From: Eudorina sp. 2006-703-Eu-15
Taxonomy: Eukaryota; Chlorophyta; Chlorophyceae; Chlamydomonadales; Volvocaceae
DNA length: 64,000 nt
Assembly (NCBI GenBank): GCA_003117195.1
Contig: BDSI01000005.1
Span: forward strand, 1,472,857-1,536,856
Direction: 5' to 3'
Shown in pieces: positions 24,609 to 41,600 of the stretch. A program made the position numbers and the translations under genes. Position 1 is the stretch's first letter, and each line of letters starts with the position of its first letter. Below the pieces are notes generated by a model. The model was not told where the DNA came from. It did no database searches and saw nothing but the letters and a program-made list of their open reading frames with translations.

Positions 24609-25072
24609 GCAAGGGCCCTGTCGTCACGTTATCGTCCCTTTCCCACCTCGGCCCCCGTCGAGGCAACTGGTATTCGACTACTCATCCTACCCTGGCAGAG
24701 GGCCACGGCACACCAGACGGCGTCTTACCGCCTTGTCGGTGAAGCCTGCTGGGGCTTGCCCTCGTATACACCGTTGATCCCTTTTCGGGGTCCGTTCATT
24801 AATTCTTTCATTCATGTATCTTCTACATTCAAGATGGGGTGTGTCGTCCCCACCCCTGGCCATTTCTCGGAATGCTGAGCTCCACAAATCCGTCGAGCCG
24901 GCTCCAAAAATCCGCCGCCGCTCGCCGGGCGGCCGCAGCATGGACGAGGGACGCACGAAGGGAAAAGACATGACAAGATAGCACCGAATATAAATATTTG
25001 GAATTCCCTTGTGACCATGACTGGGACACAGTTGTGATCTATCTTATACGGCAGGAGTCGTGGCGCAATGGA
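24609..25072 (+). repeat. Right copy of exact 464-bp direct repeat
   Basis: Same sequence as 21418-21881. This copy is the probable original locus, because it runs without a break into the rest of the tRNA-Arg gene. No target-site duplication of ordinary size is needed if the 464 bp is itself the duplicated target. Confidence 0.95.
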
Positions 25073-25126
25073 TAGCGCATCAGACTTCGGATCTGAGGGT
25101 TGTGGGTTCGAGTCCCATCGACTTCG
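25054..25126 (+). tRNA. tRNA-Arg (anticodon TCG)
   Basis: A 73-base cloverleaf folds well. The acceptor GGAGTCG pairs with CGACTTC (one G-T), with discriminator G. The D-arm is GCGC/GCGC; the anticodon stem is TCAGA/TCTGA with loop CTTCGGA, giving anticodon TCG at 34-36; the T-arm is GTGGG/CCCAT with loop TTCGAGT. A and B boxes are intact and there is no intron. Only three T follow (25127-25129) and I see no run of four or more T in the next 60 bases, which is odd for a Pol III gene. The first 19 bases and 445 bases upstream are duplicated at 21418-21881. Confidence 0.93.
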
Positions 25127-25940
25127 TTTATGCTTATGCACCCTTGATGACGACATGCATCATCCGATTTGGGCGCAAGGGGGGGGGGGATGGCATTCTG
25201 GGAGCAGGTAACCTCTGTTTCACGGAGCTGTGATGGGGCAGGGGGCCCGTGGGGCAGGGGGGTGTATGTTAGGGCCGAGGCTGTACCGGTATCCACGGCA
25301 TGAGCATGTTACTGTCGTTACTGCAACTTTGTCTGAGGCGCCGCCGTCCAACCCTGTCCAACACGGTTCGTTGCATGTTCGTGCGAAGGGTATCGTACAC
25401 CACGAGCGCGGTTTCAAAAAATGCGTAAAACGCGCACGCCGCACTCAATGCATAAGAGTGGAGTTTTTCCAATCGGCATCTTGAGAGCCGCCAGCGTTTG
25501 TTCGGTGTGTATGTAAGTGATGAGCTCAGGTGATGAACTAGGGCTTCTCGCAATACGTCACCGAATCCATCCATTCAAAAACAGCGTGTGCTCCATAATA
25601 TTGTTACAAGTGAGCACTGCGATATCCTGCGGCTGTGCCATCAAGTGGCAGTGAACGTGCAAAGAAACGCATACATTGCGCACACCAGTGATGTTTCACA
25701 ATTTGTCAAAAACGTGGTTGATCCGCTAGACATATTGCACCCACATGTGTTGCCGGTTCCATGAAGTCTGTATCTGTCATCTATCAGCCGTACTCCGAAA
25801 CTTTCCTTATCGTTCTCTTCCTGTACACCCAAGCATACTTTCCCGCGCTTGCGGCATCCCCCGTTGACGCATGAAGTTACGTCCAGGACTGTTTATCGTG
25901 GGTTTCCCGCAATTAAACGCCGCGTTTGAGACGGGCATCG
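25127..25940. other. Intergenic region between tRNA-Arg and the BSD gene
   Basis: No supported exon. It should contain the promoter and 5' UTR of the BSD gene. A run of ten G lies near 25181-25190. Confidence 0.4.
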
Positions 25941-28900
25941 ATGGATTGGTTCAAAAGCAGCCTTCAGGCTGCTCAAAAGCAGGCACAGGAAGCAGCGGAA
26001 AAAGCAAGGACTCTTGCACAACAAGCTTCGCTGCACGCAAGGACGATTGCCGAGCAGGCCTCAGAGCAGGCAAAAGTCTTCGCAGAGCAGGCGTCTGTTC
26101 AAGCAAAAGTACTGGCAGGGCACGCGTCTGAGACTGCGAAGCAGGCCTCAGAAAAGGCGAAGGTACGAGAATCACGCAACAGCCGGGAGCGTGCTGGCGT
26201 AACCGCGCCGGATTTCATGATCGAAGGAACTGGCAAGCGCTGCTGCGGAGGAGGCACAAGCCCGATTGCAACGGCTGACGGAGCAGGTGAGAAGCCCGCT
26301 GCCGCAGGAAGCCCTGTGGGGCATCTCGCCTGGCGGGCGTTGTGAGTTTTGGCTGCCCGCGCCTTGACCCCATTGCCACCTGGGGGCACCCCTGCCCCTG
26401 CAACGCCCTGGTGGCGGGCAGACGGCCCTTCCCAGCAGCACGTCTTCCGCCACGGACACCGATGCCGCCGAGATGGCGAAGTACGGCATAACACCTGGGC
26501 TGCTGGAGACCATTGCAGGGATGACGTACAGCACCTTCAGGTGCGGCACCCACTACCGAGAACGACCTTGGTCGGGGTTGGGGGACTGGTAGCTGGCTAG
26601 CTGCGTTGTTTGCTTGGATCCCAGCGGCGCACCGTGCATCGACTTCTGTCGCATCTGGGCGCGAACCCAACGTTGCCACGGATGCACCGCTTTGGCCGTA
26701 CCGACAAGAACATGTGCCATGGCCACTACCGCCTCGCGCGTCCTGCCTGCCTCTGATTCCGCCCCCTCACTTAATCCCCCCATCTTTTCCTTTCCATCAT
26801 TCTTTCCCACTGCCTCGGCCCTTGACGGGCTTGACGCGCAGCGATCGTGCTCAATCCCGCACACACATGGACTCGAGAGCCGTCCCCCACGCCGACCGAT
26901 CACCCGCCATCACCAAACCCAACTGCTCGAACCCCCACACTGTCCCCCTTCCCAAAACCATGTGCCCCACCCTTTACGTCCGGTGCAGCGACTACCCCGT
27001 GGAGCTCCTGCCCACCACCAACCCCATGGGCCTGGGGGCACCCCTCCCGCCACCGGGCTTCCGTCTGACGCCCTGGCAGGAGCGGCATGCGTTGCTGGTG
27101 CTGACACGGGGTGACCAGTTGCAAGGGCTCCGCTTCGCCTTGTGTCCCAAGTGAGGTGACCGCCATCAGGGACGGACCCGTGGTTGGGGCTGGAGCCAGC
27201 CAGGGCCCAGGGACCCAACTTGCGGGGGGGGGGGGTGCCGTACGGCGGGACGCATGCGTCCGCAGTCACCGCCTGTGCCTAGAGCATCAAGGGGGTTGGT
27301 TTGTGAGGGCGGTCGGAGGGTGGAAGGCTGGCAGACGCCTGGGCGGGTGACCTGCCGGGTCGAACCGCAGGGGCCCGCGAGCGGGCGCCCTTGCAAGGCG
27401 TGTTCGGCCTCCCTGCTGGCCCTTTCGGGCCTGGGTGGCTCGTTGGTTGATGCACGCGGATGTAATCGCCGGAGGAAAAGCAGCTCCGAAACCCGCGCGC
27501 GCCTCCGTTTCCGCGACCTACGCTGTGGTGTGGTGCAGGCGCATGACGGAGGAGCTCTTTTGGATCATCTACTTCACACTGGTGAAGACGTTGCTGCCTC
27601 CCGAGGCGTTTGCGAAGGAGGTCCCGGGGGAAGGCGCCGCTGCGGGGACGCCAGCGCTGGCGGCGGCGACAGGCCTCGCCGCCACGTCCGGCAGCACCAA
27701 GAGCCTTCGGGTGGGTCGGTGGGTGGAGCCTGTCCTCCCGGCGCGTGTATCCCGCAAGGGGTAGGTAGGACGCATCGAGGCGACGCCGCCGCGACCCCCC
27801 CTAGTCGCGAGGGTGCGCGGCGGCGTTCGGCTGCGTGAAGTGTCCACTGCTGGTGCCGCTGTCAGCAAGCAGCCTCAGGCTGCGCAGTTGGGCGGCGCGG
27901 GCCGCGTCATCTGGACGGCAAGTCAGGAAGGAAGGACAGGGCAGGACGGCTTGACGGACGGCTTGGAGGGCGCAGTCAGCGGGCAGTATGCCGACCGGTC
28001 GCCGGACGAAGCCGCGGTTTGGGAGAGCTGGCGGATGGCAGTGGTTTAGCAAAGGGACATGGGGACCTTCTGGCGGCGGATGCCCAGAGACCTGCGCGAC
28101 CTCGGCCGTCCGGTCGCCTCTTGCCTACGCGGCCGTGCCCCCTCTGCATAGGGATCCCTTCGAGGTCATGTTGACTGCAGATTCGATCCCCCTCCGCCGC
28201 CTGTATGGACTGCACTGGCACCCACCGCTGCCCTATCTATGACCCCCCCAGGCTGCCGCCGCCACCGCCACGCCCACCATGCCGGTCTCCACACACAGCA
28301 GCACCTCCCGGTTGGCCGAGGAGCTATCGCCCACTGCCGCCGGCACGACCGCCCGCCCGGCACCGTCGGGTTTGACGGCCGCAAGCGCGGGGCCGTCGGC
28401 CAGCGGCACCCCGGCGGGTGTGGGCGACGAGGGCGTGCTGGTTGACGTGGGGAGTTCCAACGCAGGCGAGGAGGAGGAGGAGGATGACGACGAGGACGAG
28501 GATGGCGAGGCGGACGCCGGGGACGGCGGGGATGCGGACCTGGATGCTCTGGAGGATGACCCCGAGTTGGCAGCTTACCTCGAGGTGGGGCACGGGACCG
28601 GTTGGGTGTATGGTTGGTGTGTGTGGGTGTGTGTGTGTGTGTTTGTGTGTGTTTTTGTGTGTGTGTGGCTCGGCAGCTGTCGTGCGTTGCCGGACACGGG
28701 GTTCACGGATGGATGGAGTGTCCCACGGGTCCCCTGCGGTTGTCCGTGCCGAAGAGCGGCATGCAGTTTGTTATACGGGGCGTGGTCGCTCCGCGGGGTT
28801 CAGGGGCTGGTTGGTTCCGCAGGTGCTCACGGGTTGGCGCCGGCGGGAGTGCCGAGTGCGTGCTTGCCTTGTAGCCTCGCTTGCCCCAGCGCTGGGCACG

Positions 28901-29121
28901 ACATCCAGTCAAAACCCCTCCCCCCCTTGGACCCGATTCGCGCTGCACAGGAGGCGCTAGACGTGGCGGAAGGCGGCGAGGCGGAGGGCCTGTCCGACCT
29001 GGGGTCCGCCACGGACGACCTGGACGACTACATCAATCAGCTGGATGCAGAGCTGGGGCCGGAGGGCGGCGAGGCCGACGGCGTGGAGGCTTCGCCCTCG
29101 CCGGCGAAGCCGGTGGAGTGA
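25941..29121 (+). CDS. BSD-domain protein, seven exons, about 412 residues
   Basis: Exons: 25941-26162, 26227-26286, 26422-26540, 26989-27150, 27539-27710, 28252-28584 and 28951-29121 (TGA). All phases agree. The N-terminus (MDWFKSSLQ) opens an amphipathic, Ala/Gln/Lys-rich helix with about 11-residue repeats (AEQASEQAKVFAEQAS), as seen in BSD/SYAP-type proteins. Exons 3-5 form the BSD domain: KYGITPGLLETIAGMTYSTF, then the signature LTPWQERHALLVL, then MTEELFWIIYFTLVK. The tail is strongly acidic (a run of Glu and Asp at 28471-28510) and ends in DDLDDYINQLDAE. BSD domains occur in TFIIH p62, in DOS2-like and in synapse-associated proteins; the helix-BSD-acidic layout here fits the SYAP/BSDC1/plant BSD group. 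The precise role is unknown. Confidence 0.85.
28605..28672 (+). repeat. TG-rich microsatellite in BSD gene intron
   Basis: Imperfect (TG)n broken by TTT, within the intron between 28584 and 28951. Confidence 0.8.
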
Positions 29122-30137
29122 GAGGCGGCCGCGTCAGCCCTGCCCGCGCGGGCGCGGCCCCGACGCTATCGGCGATCCCGGGGTGCCGCTCTCCCGCCAC
29201 CGCCACCAGTGGCACCATGTACATATGGAAGTGCTGCGTCCGACGGCCCGAACCCGTGCGGCGTAGTTTGTACCGTACCCCTGTGACGTCGGGTGGCCCT
29301 GTCCGCACAGGTCTCGCACTCTTCTTGTACCGCTGAGACGGGCGCCTGTTGATAAGGTGTACGTCACAGTCGGGGGGCGGGGAGGTTGTCTACAGCGCTC
29401 GTCGTTCTGCTCGTTTTTGTGCTGTATGCGTGGACCGTGGTGTGGATGTCGTTTAAAATGGACTGGCGAAGTGGGGGCTCATCGCCGCGCTTCCTCCTGG
29501 TGGTGCCGCGTGGCGCACTGCGCGCATCAGGCGGTGCACTGATGTACTGTTTTGTGAGCTTCGTTGCATGGCTGTCTGGCTGCTGAGGTTGCTTTCATGT
29601 AGGCATATGGGGGTTAGTGTGCGGCATCAGGAAGGGCGTCGCAAACGGGCCACAGACAGAACATGCGACCCGCTGGACTCGCCCTTTGATGCAAGTACTC
29701 TCTGACATGACCGGGTGAAGCTAGGAGGTGATGCTGACGTGGCGGGGGAAGCCTTGTACTGCCGGTCTGCAGCTGCCGTGGTGTGCGTACAGCTGCCGGT
29801 CTGATTACACAGGTCCGTTGCAATAGTCCTTCATCAGGTCGGCTCGCGAGGCCACCGGGAATCTCTCATGATCAAACAGACAAGATGGTACACGTCGCCC
29901 ACAACAAAGAATAAACTAGCAGCGGCGTTGGGGCAAAAAACACATCAAAGGCCGACCGAACCCCGTACAGTACAGCAGCGGTTTTCCGCCTGCCGCTGCG
30001 CGTTTCCATGCGTTCCCTTTTTTGACTTTAGAGAAGGGAAAGACTGAGACAGTAAATGCACTTCTTATACAATCCCGCATGGTGCCAACACTAACACGAC
30101 ACTTGAATCGTACTCCTGAAATGACACACTGTACAAA
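29122..30137. other. Convergent intergenic region, nothing recognised
   Basis: Probably the 3' UTRs of the BSD gene and of the small minus-strand gene. No exon chain is seen. Confidence 0.4.
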
Positions 30138-31028
30138 CTATATGTACAGTTCATGACGGCACTCGCAACCACGGAGCAGCTGATCCTTAACGACAATCGT
30201 CTGCGTTCCGGGTTGCACGTTGCTGTTCCAGACAGAACGAGATGGGAAGGTAGTGACGAACAGAGCCGCGACGCGTGATTCGGGCACGCGACAGAGAACG
30301 ACCGCATTCGTCCTGTGTATCGTGGCCACACGCGGCCACTCAGGATTACCGCTTGCCCTTCTGCGCGTAGCCCTTCTGCGCGTACTGCAGAGCCATTTGA
30401 ATGTGGGGCAAACATAAACGGCGAATGTGGCGTCAGGAGCTGGCTACGCGCTTGACGGTGCACGCGCGGGAAATGTTGGTAATCGCGCACCTTTTTCCCA
30501 TAGATCAACGGCGTCATGGAGTCCATCGCGTCCAGGGCCGGCTGCTCCATTTCCCGACTCTGTAATTACGTTGGATAGGCGTGTCGGGGGGCCCGGGTGA
30601 GGGGTGGCCGGCGAGGTGCCTATACGAGGAGCGGTCGTATGGGGAAGGGAAACCCACCACCGGGGAAGACTTGGACGACAAACTGAAGAGCCTGTCCTCG
30701 GGTTTGAACGTGCGCGACTTCTTTCGCAGAATATCCTTGGAGTTCAGGAAGCCCTCGAAGCCCTGCAATGGAGGTTATCGTGAGCACTTGCGTATGCGTC
30801 ATGCTGCGCCCAGTGTCCGCACCTTCAGGACGGTTCCACACTGACTGTATTCTGCTGTCAGGTAGCTATGTTCCATATCAGCAATCTGCAACGTTTTGGA
30901 TTTGGTCCTTTCAGTTCGTAGAAAGGGGCAACGCGGGAAGGTTATCTTCTTCTTACCAAGCGCTCTATTTTGCTGAGGTCACCTTCTAGCGTCTGCTTCA
31001 AGGCCTGGTACTCTTCCAACAAGCTCAT
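30138..31028 (-). CDS. Unidentified small protein, five exons, 120 residues
   Basis: Exons on the minus strand: 31028-30957, 30762-30661, 30559-30491, 30384-30350, 30222-30138. Donors such as GTAAGA and GTGCGC and CAG acceptors keep one frame throughout. The protein starts MSLLEEYQALKQTLEGDLSK (a coiled-coil-like helix) and continues with a basic middle (DILRKKSRTFKPEDRLF). It then carries two tandem YAQKG units in the tiny fourth exon and a C-terminus containing CECRHELYI. It is rich in Lys, Ser and Leu with no membrane segment or signal peptide. I do not recognise the family. The phase agreement across five short exons argues that it is real. Confidence 0.65.
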
Positions 31029-31597
31029 CGCGCCCGCATAACTTTCAACATAAGGGTATCAAGAGCAGACGGGTGCACGCCAAATTGGTTTATCGACCGA
31101 CTTAGACTCTCAGGGAAACTTCCACAGTATTCTGCGCTGCGATGCGGGTGGATACTTGCAACCGCCGACCGTTAGGGACGTCGTACGCATCCACAACTCA
31201 GCCACAGCGAACGTTAACTGCCGAATGCCTCTGAAAAAATGAATAGCACACTTACTTTCGGGCATCAAACATTACGCGTGCACCAGCTCTTTCTGTCATC
31301 GGAACTCGGCACACGACCATCGAGAACCTTTCAGTCCCCCCACTTGGGGCCATCAAGCGCTCAGTCCTCACAGCCCTCGCATTCCAATCGTGAATCATCT
31401 GATCTGGGCTTCAAGCCAGCAATACTCATGCCACAAAGCCCGCGTTCGTCTCGCAGCCCATACCCTATCATCTCGATGCGCTCCTCCCCCTGCGGCTGCC
31501 CTCATCCCTGCCCCTGACGCCCGGTCCCCCAACCGCCAGCACACAATCGGAGCCCCGCCACGGGCCATCCCGCCAAACAGTACCGTACGACACTGTA

Positions 31598-35768
<4,171 letters not shown>

Positions 35769-38619
35769 CTGCCAGGGAGGTAGAAGAGGCGGCGGGAAGC
35801 GGGGGGGGGAGGGACGCGGAAAATGGGGAGGGTGGAGCGGAATTCAACGGGAGAAGGCATGGAAGCTAAGGCGCAGACACACCACGCCAGGCAGGGCACT
35901 GTTGCGGATGGGCGATGTTGCCGTTGACACCGTCGCCGACAACCAGAGACGAAAAAACGCGAAGGGTTGTGGGAGGTCCCCCGCCGTACCGTCCAGTCGC
36001 CCCATGCACATGGCGTGCTCGCCAGGGGCGACGCTGTTTCTTTTGCAGTAGCGATGGCTATGGATACGCAAACAAAGCTTTGTTGTTCTGAAAAAATGAG
36101 TCAAGGTAAATCAGGCGAGGAGTACCGATGGTGCGCTCGTGGGTGTTGCGAGAGAAGGATTTTTATGTCTCCCCGAAACCACGTATTTACCGCGCAGGAA
36201 GCGGCGTCGCAGCTGTCCGCAGCAACCTGAACGGCCTGCGCTGCAAACCCGTATGAGGGCTGCGTGCTGGCCTGGAAAGCGAGGGGCTGCCGTTGCGTCA
36301 ATGCAGCCATCCAAGCTGAAGAATGACAAATGCCTGCAGTATCATGACATAACAATTTGCTTGGTCACAACGTATTCAAAGCGGCTTTAATCGCCGACCC
36401 GCAGCTTAGGCGACACGCATAGTTGCGCTCATCAAAGGAAAGGTCGAAACTCGCCCTGGCGATAGTCGACCTGAAGCGACAACGCAAAAACAAACCTGCA
36501 GCGCGCATCCAGGTGCGAGTTATTTTGTCTCCTGCGCTGTATACGCCCGAACGTCCCATCGCCCGCAAAAGCCGCGCCGCTCCTTGAAAAGAACGTCCCG
36601 CCGACATCGTAACAATTTAGCCTTGATCAACGAGCCAACTGATATTCTCAAAGTGCAATCTAGGTCAAGCTCAAGTGTCGGCGCATCCAAAGTCAGGAAG
36701 CAAGACGGCAGAAAACCTAGTCGATCTTCAGGTCCGCAAGGAAAGCGGAAACAACGATAACAAATGTCATGTCATCGTATGTACAATGTCATCCACAACA
36801 GTATCCCGTACAGCCTTACGACACCTGACGGCCGTGTACACATTTCCTCCTGTCCAGCAAGCTGTGAACCACTCTTGTCTGTCACCGTCATCACAGTCAT
36901 GCTAACCAACTCCCTAAATCAGTCAATACGTCAAAACACGGCACCTTTCCTGTTCACCGAATCCACCCCCCACCCCCCCAGCGAGTCAAGTCAGCAGGTA
37001 AGGCTCCTCTCGGCGGTACGGCGATATCTTGTGACCACCGCCAAAGTAAGCGCCTCCAACCATTGAGCACAGGATCGCTAGGACAGCCTGCAGGTCGCAA
37101 TACCGGCGGAAGTGGAAACCCTGTCTGAATGCAGGCGGCTAATTAGTTAACGAGGGCGCGTCTGTCAGCACCCATGCGAACAACAAATTTGATCTTTTCC
37201 CCATTTCCCGAGTTGTGTCCACGCATCTCGGGCCTGCTCCAGACGTGCGAGCCCCCATCGCGCATTGCCTTACTGGGCGCCCCTGCCTTCGTTGTGTGTA
37301 CTCCCACACGCAGCGGCGGGCTGAGCCCACTATTGGCCGTAAAGACATTTTGCAGTGGGGTGGTGCCAGCTGATACATCTCCCAATGTGCCCCGGCTTCC
37401 ACACCCGGGCGCAAACTATGGCAAGAGTCGGGGCTGAGGAGGTCCCGTGGCTTTGGCATGCCGGCACACAGCACATTTGTTTTTTCAAAGCAGCGTACCC
37501 ACTTACCATGACGATCATAACAGCGAATGGAGCTCCGTACTCTGTCTTGCATCCGCACGTGGCCTCGTCTGGTACGAATCGGACCGGCGTTTTATAGCAA
37601 CAGCACATCCCGCATGCCCTGTGCAGGTCCGCGTGGTCATTTAACCGGGGCAAAGATCACTAGGGGGGTGCTGAATAACTTCGTTATCCAACGTGAAAAC
37701 TGCGTGCAGGTGTGCGTGACTGAGCTTGGCACGCTTGAACCCCAACCAGCCAGCCTCTGCGGACGCGCGACACATCGTTGCCGCCACGATGATGCACTAC
37801 GGAATGCGCCATGTGATATGTGCGCCTGGAGTTAATCACCATTGCCGCTGTGCACGTTGTCAGTTAGGGTCGGCAGCTGGTCGAACCCACGGGGGCGCGT
37901 TCAGTCCGTAGTACCGGGTGAAATTGTGAATCAGTGCATCATCAGTTGCCCAAATACAGTCCGTAGTACCGGTGAAATTGTGAATCAGTGCATCATCACG
38001 AGGCTCTTTGGGAAGGAAAAGGGAAGCGTGAAATGCAAGCTACCATGACTCACGCGCAAGTTCCTTTCATCCCTCGATCCGCGCATTCTGGAGCCTGTGA
38101 GGTAGAAAGCTGCAAAAAAAGCGAAAAGACGCAGACTACGAGCCAGTATCTCATATCCATTCCTGATAAGAAACTCAATAGTGAGTAAAATGCAAAGCGA
38201 TAATAAAAAGAACACGTGTGTTAAAACCTGCAACCTGCGGTGTTACGCATAAAAAAGTTGGCTTTCAATCTGGCACTGTTTTGCTGTACGGCCCCTCAGC
38301 GCTCCTCGTACCTCTGCAAAGAATGAGCTAGGTTTTGTTGCGGGACCACACTTCTCGTAAGGTACAAGTTAAGAGCTTTTGGCTGGCAAGATTTAGCACA
38401 GGGTCTTTTCATTCGCTAAAGTTGGCTAGGTCGCGACAACCTTTCGCGAACGCTTGAGTTTCTTTGTTAACCTGCTCAATGAACCTACATTAAGGGTTAT
38501 GCTGATGCAATCATGTTGCCAAGGCGTCGGTCGTCGACTTTGCCTCCGAGCTGAGACTGGAGCGCCTGGTTCTTCGCGGACATGCAAATGGGAGTTATCA
38601 TTTATGAAAGCATGACAGG
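35769..38619. other. Divergent intergenic region between helicase and pseudo-receiver gene
   Basis: This should contain the missing 5' exon of the helicase and both promoters. I could not find a first exon with matching phase. The rest (about 36050-38600) is more AT-rich than the genes, has no supported exon, and includes the 55-bp tandem duplication at 37902-37999. Confidence 0.4.
37902..37999. repeat. Tandem duplication, period 55 bp
   Basis: CAGTCCGTAGTACCG...GTGAAATTGTGAATCAGTGCATCATCA occurs at 37902-37945 and again from 37957, differing by one G. The second copy is followed by unrelated sequence. Confidence 0.9.
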
Positions 38620-41600
38620 ATGGGCCCGCGTGCGTTGACTTTGGCGGATGAAGGGGCGTTGAGCAGTGGTTACCAGTCACCCGTCTACCGTGAGAGCTCC
38701 GCCTCTTACCCCCCTTTGAGCGCCATGCAGCATCCTGTCAGCCCCAGCAATCTGAACATGCAGCTCCAAGCGCTGCAATATCAGCTGCAGTTACAGTCCG
38801 CGAATGGCCCGACATCACAATTGCAGCAACCGCACACTTCGTCTCTCGGGAACTCTGCGCCCATGCCGATTGCACAATTCAACAGCGCTGGGCCAACAAC
38901 GGCAGGTGCGTGTGTGCACTTCCCATTTGTAACGTTACGCTCGTATGGGTTTGTAGCATACTGATGGTTACGCAACGTCGGCTGCCGTTAAACGCCGCAC
39001 TGCAGGATTCGCTCCCGCCCACGTACTGCTCGTAGCAAATGATTCAACCCTGGCAGCAATTTTCCGTCAGGCATTGTCGCAAGCGCCTGTACTAAGCGTC
39101 CTGTACGTTACCGGGACGCTCGAGTTGGGGTCAGTGCTCGAGCAGTTCAAGAAGGTAGGCATACCATATGTGCGTCACCCCTCGATTTGTTGATCGATTG
39201 CAGGCGGGTCGTGCCTATTAACAGGACAGCGGTGGGCGAAATGCGCCTCGCGCGCGTCGCGCCCACCAGCTTCGTCACGCGCTGTCGCACGCGCTGCCTC
39301 GCACGCGTCAACTTTAAATACCAGACCGCTATCGCTGCCGGATGCGGGGCCCCTCGCCCTCTGGTGATCCTTCATCCTTGCGGTCTTTTATGCGCGTTCC
39401 GTTAAAGTACCATTCGTGCCGCGTGACTACGCGGCACCCTCCTACACTGCGGCGCTGCATCTCGTGTGATGACTGGCTGTGAGGCCCCTTGGGTGCAATG
39501 CACAGCGCATAGCAGTGGGTGCATGGGCAGTTGATCCCGCTTCCTTCCGGGCAGTGTGCCGAACCGAACCGAACCCAAATGCCTGGCTGCAAAAACAATA
39601 CTCCGTCGTTACTCGGGAGGGAGGCGGCGTGCTGTGGTGTATGCAACGGAGCAGCAACAGCAATACTACAACAGTAGTATTAGTAGCAGCACCTGCTGCA
39701 GCAGCGGGAACTCCACCGGCTGAATCGCGGTGTGCCACTCGCGATTGCACACGTGGGGAGGAATCGTCCAGGAGGAAGAAAGAGCACACCGTGCTTTCTC
39801 ACACAATACCCATATGGACGCGGGCTTGTGCTTGTGGGGCCTCACATGGAGTCCTCCTCGACCACATCACAAATCACCGACTCCCAAGGCCGATCGTCTT
39901 AGTACCGTATCGTCCTCCTCCTCATCTGTATGTCTCAGCGCCGTCCTGATCAGTGCCGTGCCATTGCGTTTCGTTGCCGTGTAGGCCACCGGGCGGGTTG
40001 GCCCCGACATTGCGTTCTTTCAGCCGGAGGTTCTGATGGCGAACCCGGGCATGGCGCTGCGGCTCAAGCAAGTTTGCGGAGGCGTCAGTCCCATGGTAGT
40101 GCTGCAGGGGAGCGAGGCCATCGCCCGGGCCCTCCAGGCAGATGACTTCATGGTGAGCTCCCGCAGCCAGGGCGTGGTGGGCCGAGCAGGGGCTGCGCAG
40201 GTGCCGCCTGCGCAGATGGCCGCACCGCGGGAACCCAAATCGGCTGAGCCTTGACGATGGCCCGAATCGCGGTTGGTCGCCGACCCGAACCCACGGCGGA
40301 AAGGCGGGGCCCCATTTTTCTTTCGATCAAATGCAACAGCGCACACCCGCCTTGGTCCCTGGCCGCCACGATGCACTGCCTGGCGTCTGCTACGCTGCGC
40401 GCACAGTGTCCACACGCGCTCAGCTGGGCGCGCGGTGCTGTGCGGCGCTTCTCACCCGGCCTTGCGCGCGTCTGACTGTCTTTAATCGTGTCTGGTGTCT
40501 GCCTGGCCCTGCAGGCGGGGCCGACTGCCACCCACCCGCTTCGGAAGGAGGACCTGGGGCTGATGATCCTCAAATGGCGCAGTCGCCAGCAGGTTAGCGC
40601 CAGCAGTTCCACCGTGTCCAGTAACCTGTCAGCCGGGGGGGCCTCCGTCACCAGCGCGCCGACAGGGGGCATGGGCGGCGGGCTGGGGACAGGGGTGGCG
40701 TCCATGATACCCATGGGACGCTCAATCACCAGCAGCAGCGGCGGCGGAGTCGCCGGCAGCGCGGGCGGCTTGCAGCCCGGCGGCGCGCCGGCGCCTCAGC
40801 TATCGCAGGTGTCCCAGCTGCAGGCTCTCCAGGCGCAGCTGCAGGCGCTGCAGCAGGCCAAGCAGGAGAACTTGTCGCGCGGAGGGGTGCATCGGACCAG
40901 CAACGAGATTGAGCCCGCAGGCGGGCCGGCGGGCAGTGGCGGCGGGCCCCGGGGCTCGCCCCCGCGGCGTCCGCCGCCGCTGCTCCTGTCGAGCGCGGGT
41001 GTCACGCCCACCTACTCTCCCCCAGATGTGGACCGTGCAATGGCCGCCCAAGCCGGTCATGTGTCGTTAGCGGGACCGGGCGGGGCTGGAGCGGCGCTGC
41101 CCATCGGCAACGCCGCCGCCATGGCAGCGGCGCCCTCAAACGGCGGCGCCCGTGGCGTCGCCAGCGGCGGCGGCGGCGCCGCCGCCGCCGCCGAACTCAG
41201 CGAACTGATGGCGCAGGTCGCGGAGCTCCGCCGGAAGCTTGGCGACAAGTCCCGTACGACGCAGATGCGGTCGCCGACGGTGTCGGGCGGCGGCGGTATT
41301 TCGATTTCTCCCACGAGCAGCCTCGGCGGGAACCCCGTGGTCGGATCCCACGGCGGGGGCGTCAGCGCCGGTGGCGCGGGCCTCAGCCTGACCGCAGCGC
41401 TCGGCAGCGGCCCGGCGGCCAACTCACGGAACGGCGGCAGCAGCAGCGGCGGCGGTGGCGGCGTCAACCTCAACCCGCAGCTGCGGTCGCTCCCTGCAAA
41501 TGACCTCCAACTCCAGCTGCAGAACTTGCAGCAGATGCAGCAGGCGCTCCTCCAGAAGGCGTCGACGAGCAGCGGCGGCGGCGGCGTTGCTAGTCTAGGG

